A stretch of 6,765 nucleotides of DNA from Elusimicrobiota bacterium (GTDB lineage: Bacteria; CG03; SLGR01; JAGXOG01): assembly GCA_027858455.1 (NCBI GenBank), contig JAQICQ010000152.1:1-6765 (forward strand), written 5' to 3'. A program made the translations under genes and the position numbers. Under the pieces are notes generated by a model that had not been told where the DNA came from, searched no databases, and saw only the letters and a program-made list of their open reading frames with translations. This document shows, one piece after another, positions 1-5,931 of this stretch (positions are counted from its first letter, which is position 1; each line of letters opens with the position of its first letter).

Positions 1-356
1 CCCGAAGCATGTATTAAAAGTCCTTCTTCTTCCGGTAATATTAAAGAATATAAAATTCTCAAGACCGAATCAAATATATTAATATCGGCAAATATAGTGC
101 CTCTATAGCACTGCTTTTCAAGTTTAAGCCTCATACCCCGGCCGCTGACCAACCAGCCTTTGTCTTTTTTACTTATTTTAATATTATTAACCGGGTCACC
201 TCCGGATTTTAATCTTATTCGAACATTCCGGGCATCATAAGGACTGCCTGAATTTCGACAAATAAAATTCCCGTATCTTTTTCTGATATTTCCCATATCA
301 AGAGAACCGTCACTGTCGCATAATTCAACAGACAGCCCAACTCCGGCTATATTAAA
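1..356 (-). CDS. HprK-like P-loop kinase family protein, N-terminal part (cut by window edge, start unresolved)
   Basis: A minus-strand frame is open from base 386 to the window edge; about 118 codons from 356 read as protein. It begins FNIAGVGLSVEL, has a YGNF motif near residues 28-31, and ends LLIHASG at the edge. I recall this layout (N-terminal beta-rich domain, a helical stretch IFDSVLRILYSLIL, then a 'llLHAsG' strand just before the GxSGxGKS P-loop) from HPr-kinase/PEP-carboxykinase-like proteins found in exopolysaccharide, exosortase and peptide-modification loci. The P-loop itself would lie outside the window, so kinase activity cannot be confirmed. The start is a problem: no ATG, GTG or TTG occurs in frame between the stop at 389-387 and the ATG at 296-294, and that ATG would cut off the family-like N-terminus and lacks a clear ribosome binding site. 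The true start could be a rare codon (ACG 377-375 or ATA 350-348), or the gene may be damaged. The gene follows the small membrane protein immediately. Family call moderate, start low. Confidence 0.6.
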
Positions 357-369
357 TTGTAAATTAGAA

Positions 370-537
370 CTATTCGTAAAGTTCCGCTAACGCTATGGCG
401 AAAAGCAAAAGAATTACCGCTCCGCCGGCCCATACTCTTGAGGTAACTATAATAGGAACTACTATTAACCTTGATACAGCGCCTATTACAGTTGCCGCCA
501 AACCTGCCCATGTACAAAATTTTGCTAATTGTTTCAT
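370..537 (-). CDS. Small two-helix membrane protein, function unknown
   Basis: This encodes a 55-residue protein starting MKQLAKFCTW and ending in ELYE. I chose the ATG at 537-535 because AAGGAG (552-547) stands 9 bases upstream. A longer in-frame version from 618 would have to translate through the 25-base palindrome and gains only a charged, non-conserved-looking leader. The protein has two probable transmembrane stretches, about residues 9-31 (with one Arg at 23) and 36-53, joined by a short turn with Arg34. There is one Cys (8), no lipobox and no cleavable signal peptide. It sits between the HD-GYP gene and the HprK-like gene. I do not recognise a family. Its good ribosome binding site and clean hydrophobic pattern argue that it is real, and its position suggests it may be co-transcribed with the HprK-like gene and anchor a partner at the membrane, which is inference only. 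Confidence 0.62.
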   Translation of the reverse strand: MKQLAKFCTWAGLAATVIGAVSRLIVVPIIVTSRVWAGGAVILLLFAIALAELYE

Positions 538-546
538 AACATTTTT

Positions 547-552
547 CTCCTT
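547..552 (-). promoter_or_regulatory. Ribosome binding site of the small membrane protein
   Basis: AAGGAG on the minus strand lies 9 bases before the ATG at 537-535. It decides the start of the 55-residue protein over the longer frame beginning at 618. Confidence 0.7.
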
Positions 553-576
553 CTTTTCATTTTCATTATCTTCAAA

Positions 577-601
577 ATGTGAGAGGCTGAGCCTCTCACA
601 T
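577..601 (-). terminator. Perfect 25-base palindrome; weak terminator or regulatory hairpin
   Basis: Two 12-base arms (ATGTGAGAGGCT and its exact complement) flank a single central base. As RNA this folds into a stem of about 10 pairs with a 5-base loop. On the minus strand the stem ends in T and is followed by TTT and then G, a short U-tract, so it could be a weak intrinsic terminator for the operon ending with the HD-GYP gene, whose stop lies 45 bases upstream. On the plus strand no T-run follows. It is only about 25 bases upstream of the small gene's ribosome binding site, so it could instead be an operator, an RNA-stabilising hairpin or an attenuator. The palindrome itself is certain; its role is not. 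Confidence 0.5.
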
Positions 602-646
602 CGGTAAAAAACGTTCATAGCTCAAAAATAAAATCTGCGACCCATT

Positions 647-1612
647 TTACTCTATTGCCAGCAATTTTTGCCTGTAAAGATCTATTATACTTCCATCCTT
701 TATATTGTTGCCTCCACCGTCGCCGGTGACTTTCACCGTAGGCCTCATGGGAGAATCTCCGCGTGTTTTTATGACAACGGCCTTTCTTCCATCATTTAAT
801 GTAACTTTGCCCCCCACAGGAAAAAGCGTTATCTCATCTATAAGTAATTTTACAATATCAGCGGAAAATTCTTCGCCTTTACCGCCAAGTATTATCTCTA
901 TCGCGTGGCAGTAATTAAATGCCTTACGCCAGGGTCTGTCATGCGTTAATGCCTCGTAAACATCGCTTACAGCTATAATCATAGCAATATGATGTATATC
1001 TTTTTCGTTTTTTCTGCTCGGATACCCTCCTCCGTTCACCCTCTCATGATGCTGACTGCTTATATTTACAATTTCTTCTTTTAATTCTTTTGGGATATCG
1101 CTCTTAGCGCTTATAATATAGTGTAACTCATTGCTGTGCTCTTCAACTTTTTTCTTCTCGGAATATTTTAATACTTTATCCTGGTTTACTATATCAATAT
1201 AATTTTTCATACCCATATCATGAAAAAAAGCAGCCAGGGCCACCCGTATTAACTGGTCTTCATTATATACCATTTTCATCGCCAGCAATAACGATAAAAT
1301 AGCGACATTTACATTATGAGCATATAAATAATTTGAAGGTGTCTGTTCATAGAAAAACTTCAGTATCTTTTTTCTGTTTTCCTTACATGCTTTTAATATC
1401 TTACCTAAAACTTTAATATCTCCGGCTTCTATCTTAATCTCGTCATATCTGACGGCTTCGTCCATTTTCTTTTTAGCAAGAAGAAGCGCTTCATTATAAA
1501 TTTCTTCTATATCCTGCCTCTCAACCTTAGAAACTTTACGGGTTTTCTTCTTCTTATTTTTCTTTTGCTCTCTTTCTTCCGGAGATTTATATATATCTGA
1601 AATTTTAATCAT
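647..1612 (-). CDS. HD-GYP domain phosphodiesterase (cyclic-di-GMP type)
   Basis: This 321-residue protein probably hydrolyses cyclic di-GMP, or a related cyclic dinucleotide, in the cytoplasm. The HD-GYP signature is complete: H99 in a YLYAHNVNVAIL stretch, H131-D132, H159, H188-H189-E190, G195-G196-Y197-P198 and D217 in SDVYEALTHDRPWR. The C-terminal part from about 264 (FPVGGKV...LNDG...RPTVKV) is the small beta extension common after HD-GYP cores. There is no receiver, GAF or membrane segment. Instead residues about 12-33 are strongly basic (KKNKKKKTRK), followed by a helical linker to about 90. The basic segment could bind acidic partners, nucleic acid or lipid headgroups. The start ATG overlaps the ATPase stop by 4 bases (ATGA), so translation is probably coupled. 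It is the last gene before the palindrome. The double-receiver protein encoded in the same operon is a plausible separate input module, which is inference. The family call is firm; substrate preference cannot be read from the sequence. Confidence 0.92.
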   Translation of the reverse strand: MIKISDIYKSPEEREQKKNKKKKTRKVSKVERQDIEEIYNEALLLAKKKMDEAVRYDEIKIEAGDIKVLGKILKACKENRKKILKFFYEQTPSNYLYAHNVNVAILSLLLAMKMVYNEDQLIRVALAAFFHDMGMKNYIDIVNQDKVLKYSEKKKVEEHSNELHYIISAKSDIPKELKEEIVNISSQHHERVNGGGYPSRKNEKDIHHIAMIIAVSDVYEALTHDRPWRKAFNYCHAIEIILGGKGEEFSADIVKLLIDEITLFPVGGKVTLNDGRKAVVIKTRGDSPMRPTVKVTGDGGGNNIKDGSIIDLYRQKLLAIE

Positions 1613-2409
1613 ATTAAATCATCCATAACACCGCTTATAATATCACTATCTATTATCTCTGTTTTTTTTGTATATCCCGTCAAGAGGCTTAAATCACATA
1701 TAGAATTAACTCTGCGGGGTATGCCTCCGGAATTATTGTAAATTGCCTCACAGGCTTCGGGTGAAAAAAGTTCATCTTCCCGCCCTGCTATTTTTAAACG
1801 ATGCCTAATATAATTTTCCATATCGCTCTGATCCATTCTGTCAATGTGAGTTTTTATTCCCACTCTCTGAGCAAGCTGTTTAATATTATTTACTTTTTTT
1901 GTGATCTCCGGTTGACCGGACAATATTAAGGTAATTAAAAATTTGTCTTCCTTTTGAAAATTTAATAACATTCTTAATTCTTCAAAAGTTTCTTCATTAT
2001 TTATCACATGCGCCTCATCAATTATAACCACTGTCTCTTTCCCGTCATTATAATTATTTTCTATTGCTTTGTCTATTTTGTTTATTAATTCAGCTTTGGT
2101 TGAGGGTATATTGTCTTCAAACCCAAGTTTATAAACTATTGCTTTAAGTAACTCTTCGGGCGACATCTGGGGATTAGATACAAATGAAACTTTATACTTT
2201 CCTTTTTCCAACTGACTAAAAAGGGTTCTTAAAAGAAGCGTTTTACCACAGCCAAAAACACCGCTCAGCAAAACACAGCCCAGTGATTCGGTAACACCGT
2301 ATTTTAAACGCGCTAAAGCTTCCTCGTGCTGTTCGGAAAGATAGAGATATTTTGGTTCGGGGGTATTTTTAAAGGGCTTTTCTTTCAGACCCCAGTATTT
2401 TTCATACAT
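1609..2409 (-). CDS. ExeA/GspA-like AAA+ ATPase (exosortase-locus type)
   Basis: This is a 266-residue cytoplasmic ATPase. It opens MYEKYWGLKEKPFKNTPEP..YLS, the usual N-terminus of the ExeA/GspA-like ATPases, which includes the XrtA (exosortase)-locus ATPases of polysaccharide clusters. Walker A is GVFGCGKT (50-57), Walker B VVIIDEAH (127-134), sensor 1 is around LILSGQPE (161-168), R182 is a candidate arginine finger, and sensor 2 is GGIPRRVN (228-235). The length matches the short form without the C-terminal peptidoglycan-binding or transmembrane part of ExeA, so it must act through partners. Known relatives use ATP to help assemble envelope complexes; in exosortase/EPS loci the exact role is unsettled. 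The start is fixed by AGAGG 5 bases upstream (2419-2415). It overlaps the coiled-coil gene by 8 bases and the HD-GYP gene by 4, so it is made together with both. I see no exosortase or PEP-CTERM gene in this window. Confidence 0.88.
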   Translation of the reverse strand: MYEKYWGLKEKPFKNTPEPKYLYLSEQHEEALARLKYGVTESLGCVLLSGVFGCGKTLLLRTLFSQLEKGKYKVSFVSNPQMSPEELLKAIVYKLGFEDNIPSTKAELINKIDKAIENNYNDGKETVVIIDEAHVINNEETFEELRMLLNFQKEDKFLITLILSGQPEITKKVNNIKQLAQRVGIKTHIDRMDQSDMENYIRHRLKIAGREDELFSPEACEAIYNNSGGIPRRVNSICDLSLLTGYTKKTEIIDSDIISGVMDDLI

Positions 2410-3355
2410 CTTTGCCTCTCAATTTTCTTGCCTCATCCATAATATTTTTTCTGTAATCCTCTTCGTCCTCCCCCTCTTCTTTGTCTTTCTTCTTATCTGT
2501 CTCTTTTTGAGAACCGCCAGACTCGGAATAATCCTCTGCCTTTTTTTTACTTTCGTTATCAACATCAATTTTATCTTGAGAAGTATCTTGAGAAGCATCA
2601 ACGACGCTTTCTGTTTTTTCTTTGTCTCGTTTCGGCTCAAAATCGGATTTTATCTCTTTTACAGAAATATTTGAGGTTTTATCATCGGAAATATTTAAGT
2701 CATTTATTATATCTTTTAATCTGACTGCAACTTCTTGTTCTTCTTTATCATCCGGTTTATCTTTATCTTCTTCCTCCTGTCTTTTTATCTTTAATTCTTT
2801 TTCCAAAGATTTTATTATCTTTTCCTGTTTTTTTATAATCTCTTCTTCATTGTTGTCTTTTCGGGTTAATTGGTTTATTTTTCTATCGTATTTTTCTTTA
2901 CCGGAATTAATCTCTTCATTTAATTTATCTATAATATCTGATTTTTTGTCTAATACTTTTTTAATTGTTTCTTCCTCGTTTTCCATTTTCTCTAACTGTG
3001 GTAAAATATTACCTATCTCTGTTTTTAAATCTATATTTTTATTTTCAAGGTTTCTTATTTCTTCCTTTAATTCATCTTCTTTAGAATCTACCTCATCGCT
3101 ATATTCTTTTTTACTTTCAAAAATAAGTTTTTCTTTATCCGCGATTGTTGTCTGCAAATCTTCAATTTTATTTTCCATCTCAATGATTTTTGTTTCATAA
3201 TCTTTTACAAGAAGTTTTTGGCGGTCTTTTAGCTGCTTTATAATTACATTTTTTTCCTTAACTTTTTTGGAATTACCCATCATCTTTTCTCGCGCGATAT
3301 TGGTTAATTTTCGTTGATATTCTTCTATTTCTTTTAAAAGATCTTTATCCGTCAT
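2402..3355 (-). CDS. Highly charged coiled-coil protein, function unknown
   Basis: This 317-residue cytoplasmic protein has no signal peptide or membrane segment. Residues about 4-197 are almost continuous helix with hydrophobic positions in heptad-like spacing among Lys and Glu (for example IIEMENKIEDLQTTIADKE at 57-75), so a long coiled coil is likely. Residues about 198-300 are low-complexity, rich in Asp, Glu, Lys and Ser, and include the short tandem A/T-SQD repeat at about 254-261. A short helical C-terminus (EDYRKNIMDEARKLRGKD, about 299-316) looks less degenerate and could be a docking peptide. The ATG at 3355 lies inside the end of the transferase gene (11-base overlap), with GGGAG (3371-3367) 11 bases upstream. 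The stop overlaps the ATPase start by 8 bases. I do not recognise a family; coiled coils diverge quickly, so homologues may be detectable only by position next to the ATPase. It may be a scaffold or adaptor for the ATPase (inference). Confidence 0.8.
   Translation of the reverse strand: MTDKDLLKEIEEYQRKLTNIAREKMMGNSKKVKEKNVIIKQLKDRQKLLVKDYETKIIEMENKIEDLQTTIADKEKLIFESKKEYSDEVDSKEDELKEEIRNLENKNIDLKTEIGNILPQLEKMENEEETIKKVLDKKSDIIDKLNEEINSGKEKYDRKINQLTRKDNNEEEIIKKQEKIIKSLEKELKIKRQEEEDKDKPDDKEEQEVAVRLKDIINDLNISDDKTSNISVKEIKSDFEPKRDKEKTESVVDASQDTSQDKIDVDNESKKKAEDYSESGGSQKETDKKKDKEEGEDEEDYRKNIMDEARKLRGKDV
2572..2595. repeat. 12-base perfect tandem duplication
   Basis: TATCTTGAGAAG occurs twice back to back. 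Read on the minus strand in frame it gives a repeated S-Q-D unit (ASQDTSQDK) in the low-complexity part of the coiled-coil protein. It is probably a small in-frame expansion of a tolerant disordered region. Confidence 0.8.
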
Positions 3356-4463
3356 AAGTTATTTCTCTCCCTGCCAACATCAAAGTTACTATCAAAAAAT
3401 ATATAAAAATAGTCTGTGTGAAAATAAGCAGCGCATTTATGGTTCCCGCATTCCTTATGGTATATGCTGAGAAGCTAAATACTGCCGCGCATACCCAAAT
3501 AAAAATAACCGATTCGGCTTTGGTAAACCCCAGATTAACGAGCCTATGATGAAGATGATCTTTTCCTGTTACCTTAAGCCATTGTTTGAGATTTTTAACA
3601 GTCCCGTTCTTTATTCTTGATATAGTAGTATATACCATATCAAATATATATATAGAAAATATTAACAACGGTGTTGCTATCGCCACCGGTGTATTATGCG
3701 CTCCCCATGAGACTGCTATCGCTATAGAGGCCAGAAGAAAACCTATAATGGTCGCCCCGTTATCTCCCAAAAATATTTTTGCCCGTGGAAAATTATAAGG
3801 CAAAAACCCGGCGCAGCTGCCCGCAAGACCTATTGCCAGCCAGGATATATTCCTCATTCCGTTAGCCATTGCTATAATAAAAAGTGTTACGGAACTAATT
3901 AACCCCAACCCCGGAGCTTCTCCGTCCATACCGTCCATATAATTAAATGCGTTAGTAATACCTACAACCCCTATATATGTTACCGTTATATCTAAAATAT
4001 CCTTTAAAACCCAGCTGTTAGGAAATACTTTAACTCTTATCCCAAAAACCACTAAAACTGTAGTTGCGATAAGCTGTATCACTAATTTTGCGCCGGCTGG
4101 AATTGGTTTTAAATCATCAATTAACCCGCTTAAAAATATTATAGCGCCTCCGACAAGCACCCCATATACTTCCCGCGAAAAATTTAAATTTCTTAAAAGT
4201 GTGACAAAATAAGCTGCTGCAACGGCAAGTCCCCCTGTAACAGGAATAGGATATTTATGTATTTTTCTCTCTGACGGATAATCAAACATATTAAATTTTT
4301 TGCCGAGAGCATAAAAAACCGGAGTAAAGAGAACCGTCCCGGAAAAAGACAAAAGAAAGATATAGAGCCATCTGACTTCACCAAGATAAAAAACAGTTCC
4401 GCCTTTCGGCTGCAATAAATAAATAAAAAGACCGGCAAAACAGATGTAGGTGAACTTTTTCAT
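3345..4463 (-). CDS. MraY/WecA-family polyprenyl-phosphate sugar-1-phosphate transferase
   Basis: This is a 372-residue integral membrane enzyme with about ten to eleven hydrophobic segments. The family transfers a HexNAc-1-phosphate from a UDP-sugar to undecaprenyl phosphate, the first lipid-linked step of O-antigen, capsule or wall-polymer synthesis. Motifs in order: RKIHKYPIPVTGGLA (66-80), the DD pair D116-D117, the NAFNYMDGMDG catalytic loop (171-181, with N174, D177 and D180), FLGDNG (231-236, D234), and the HxHH motif H303-L-H305-H306 in a basic cytoplasmic loop. That last motif and the lack of MraY-specific sequence favour a WecA/TagO-like UDP-GlcNAc enzyme over MraY, but the sugar cannot be fixed from sequence. 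Small departures: DGMDG is followed by E-A-P rather than the common L-A-x-G, and FLGDNG replaces FLGDSG. Its start overlaps the PIG-L stop by 4 bases and its end overlaps the coiled-coil gene by 11. The adjacent PIG-L deacetylase suggests the amino sugar it loads may be N-deacetylated (inference). Confidence 0.93.
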   Translation of the reverse strand: MKKFTYICFAGLFIYLLQPKGGTVFYLGEVRWLYIFLLSFSGTVLFTPVFYALGKKFNMFDYPSERKIHKYPIPVTGGLAVAAAYFVTLLRNLNFSREVYGVLVGGAIIFLSGLIDDLKPIPAGAKLVIQLIATTVLVVFGIRVKVFPNSWVLKDILDITVTYIGVVGITNAFNYMDGMDGEAPGLGLISSVTLFIIAMANGMRNISWLAIGLAGSCAGFLPYNFPRAKIFLGDNGATIIGFLLASIAIAVSWGAHNTPVAIATPLLIFSIYIFDMVYTTISRIKNGTVKNLKQWLKVTGKDHLHHRLVNLGFTKAESVIFIWVCAAVFSFSAYTIRNAGTINALLIFTQTIFIYFLIVTLMLAGREITYDG

Positions 4464-5104
4464 CCGATATTTTTGTCCAAATTAAGACCCCAATCCAGCG
4501 AATAACGAAGCGGGACAAATCCTTCCGCATATTTAACTCTTCCCTGGTATCCCCTAAATATTGCGCAAGCACGCGCGCTTTCAAGAATTGAGAGCCCCTC
4601 AACTCGCATAGCGTCAATTTGAGAAGAATGCGCTTTCAACAATTCTTTTTTGTGTTCCCAAGATTTTCCTATATCCATAAAAACAGTAGGATTAAAATCA
4701 ATTGACGTCGGAACTTCATAATATAAAACATCTCTTCTATACCTCGTTGCGGACTGCATATTGTTTGCCAGAATTCGGTGGTCTTGATGCGTGTCTTTTG
4801 TATAATTTGTAAAAATTAAAACAGGATCCACCTTGTTTAAAATATTTTCTACAAATTTTATCACTTCCCGGGAAAGCGGCAGGTGTGTGTCTTTATACTT
4901 ACCCCACCATATTTTTTCTGCGCCGAGTATCTCAGCGCTTTTTGTCTGTTCTTCTTTTCTGTCGGCCCCTCCCGCACCGCCGTCGGTCATTATCAAAAAA
5001 TGTATATTGTATCGTTTTCTTAAATTTAGGAGCGTTCCTCCGCAGCCGATTTCAATATCATCGGGATGCGGGCCTATGGCAATAATGTTTTCTTTATTAT
5101 TCAT
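4460..5104 (-). CDS. PIG-L/LmbE-family zinc N-deacetylase
   Basis: This 214-residue protein, likely cytoplasmic, belongs to the family that removes N-acetyl groups from GlcNAc-type sugars attached to lipids, inositol, malate or glycans. The hallmark HPDD motif is present early (H13-P14-D15-D16, in GPHPDDIEIGCGGTL), as is the second metal motif HQDH (106-109). By analogy with MshB-type enzymes, H13, D16 and H109 should bind zinc and D15 act as the base. The TDGGAGG stretch (40-46) and the C-terminal EGFVPLR are also typical. The length is normal and no catalytic residue is missing. The start overlaps the double-receiver stop by 4 bases (ATGA) and the stop overlaps the transferase start by 4 bases, so it is translationally coupled on both sides. 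Its neighbours suggest a sugar nucleotide or lipid-linked HexNAc as substrate rather than a thiol cofactor such as mycothiol or bacillithiol, but that is inferred from context. Confidence 0.92.
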   Translation of the reverse strand: MNNKENIIAIGPHPDDIEIGCGGTLLNLRKRYNIHFLIMTDGGAGGADRKEEQTKSAEILGAEKIWWGKYKDTHLPLSREVIKFVENILNKVDPVLIFTNYTKDTHQDHRILANNMQSATRYRRDVLYYEVPTSIDFNPTVFMDIGKSWEHKKELLKAHSSQIDAMRVEGLSILESARACAIFRGYQGRVKYAEGFVPLRYSLDWGLNLDKNIG

Positions 5105-5853
5105 ATTTCAGCCCCCGGCTTTATTTTTTCATTAATAATTTCCTCTATCTTATAAGGTGTAAACGGTTTAATGAGAATTTGTAAAATACCCATTTTTTTA
5201 CTTTCAATTTTAATATCAGCTTGAGTGTCCCCGGTCATAAGAACAATTTTTGCGGGTTCCATAATATTATTTTTTATAATTTCTTTTGCCGCTTTAAGTC
5301 CGTCACAGTATTTCAAATGTATGTCCAGAAAGAGAATATCACTTTTGTCTATTTTTAGAAGGTTTTTCATTTTTTGGATATTATCAGCAGTTCTTACCTC
5401 AATCTCGGGAAATTTTTCATTTATAATCCTCTTTATTGTCCTTAAAACACCTTCGTCATCATCAACAATAAGAACTTTCCCTTTAAAGGCAGCCTGTTTA
5501 ACTAATGTCCTCAGTTTTTCTATGTCAAACGGTTTTTCAAGATAGTCATATGCCCCGGCTTTCATAGTTGATATCGCTGTTTCCACATCAGGATACCCGG
5601 TAATCATTATTACTTCCGTGCCGGGATAATGATATTTTATGTCCCGTATAAATTTATCTCCGCTTATATCGGGAAGTTTTATGTCAAGTAAAACAACATT
5701 GTAAAACCGGCTTTTTATAAATTTTTTGCCTTCCTCGACAGAACCGGCTGTATCAACAATAAATTCTTTGTTTTCAAGAGCCTTCCTGCAGGCCTTTCTT
5801 ATATGAACCTCATCATCTATCACTAAAACTCTGTATTTATTATTATTTATCAT
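5101..5853 (-). CDS. Double-receiver response regulator (REC-REC, no output domain)
   Basis: This is a 250-residue cytoplasmic signalling protein made only of two receiver domains. REC1 spans about 7-120: acidic pair D13-D14, phosphoacceptor D57 in LLDIKLPD, T85 and K107 in LEKPF. REC2 spans about 125-245: D132-D133, phosphoacceptor D177 in FLDIHL, T207 and K229 in LIKPF. Both sets of catalytic residues are complete, so both domains should be phosphorylatable. There is no DNA-binding, GGDEF, HD-GYP or kinase domain, so output must be through protein contact. The start at 5853 is fixed by AAGGA 9 bases upstream. It follows a 78-base gap after the WbqC-like gene and overlaps the PIG-L gene by 4 bases. 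No histidine kinase is seen in the window. The HD-GYP protein in the same operon is a candidate partner, because REC and HD-GYP are fused in RpfG-like proteins; this is inference. Confidence 0.93.
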   Translation of the reverse strand: MINNNKYRVLVIDDEVHIRKACRKALENKEFIVDTAGSVEEGKKFIKSRFYNVVLLDIKLPDISGDKFIRDIKYHYPGTEVIMITGYPDVETAISTMKAGAYDYLEKPFDIEKLRTLVKQAAFKGKVLIVDDDEGVLRTIKRIINEKFPEIEVRTADNIQKMKNLLKIDKSDILFLDIHLKYCDGLKAAKEIIKNNIMEPAKIVLMTGDTQADIKIESKKMGILQILIKPFTPYKIEEIINEKIKPGAEI

Positions 5854-5862
5854 TTTAATTAA

Positions 5863-5867
5863 TCCTT
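5863..5867 (-). promoter_or_regulatory. Ribosome binding site of the double-receiver gene
   Basis: AAGGA on the minus strand lies 9 bases before the ATG at 5853-5851. The 78-base gap it sits in (5931-5854) is the only break of note in the main gene chain. I see no convincing promoter or hairpin in that gap, only AT-rich sequence. Confidence 0.7.
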
Positions 5868-5931
5868 AATTTGTTCTAAAAATATTTGCGTTTCTTAATT
5901 GCCTATATTATTTTCAAACAAGCCGAACATA

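Noticed and set aside
370..618. 82-residue version of the small membrane protein
   Set aside because: It would translate through the palindrome, and its extra N-terminus is charged and featureless; the ATG at 537 has AAGGAG at 9 bases.
2622..3200. Plus-strand open frame of 192 codons opposite the coiled-coil gene
   Set aside because: Its Ser/Phe/Ile/Leu-rich protein is what the complement of a Lys/Glu-rich coiled-coil gene gives; no family features, and the minus-strand gene is coupled to its neighbours.
4193..4617. Two extra minus-strand frames overlapping the transferase/PIG-L junction
   Set aside because: They are out of frame with two motif-rich genes that fully explain the stretch.
4833..5135. 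Plus-strand open frame of 100 codons opposite the PIG-L gene
   Set aside because: Runs antisense to a gene with intact HPDD and HQDH motifs; no recognisable protein features.
5854..5931. Possible promoter in the gap before the double-receiver gene
   Set aside because: TTGAAA- and TATAAT-like words occur, but none pair at a 16-18 base spacing; chance matches are expected in such AT-rich sequence.
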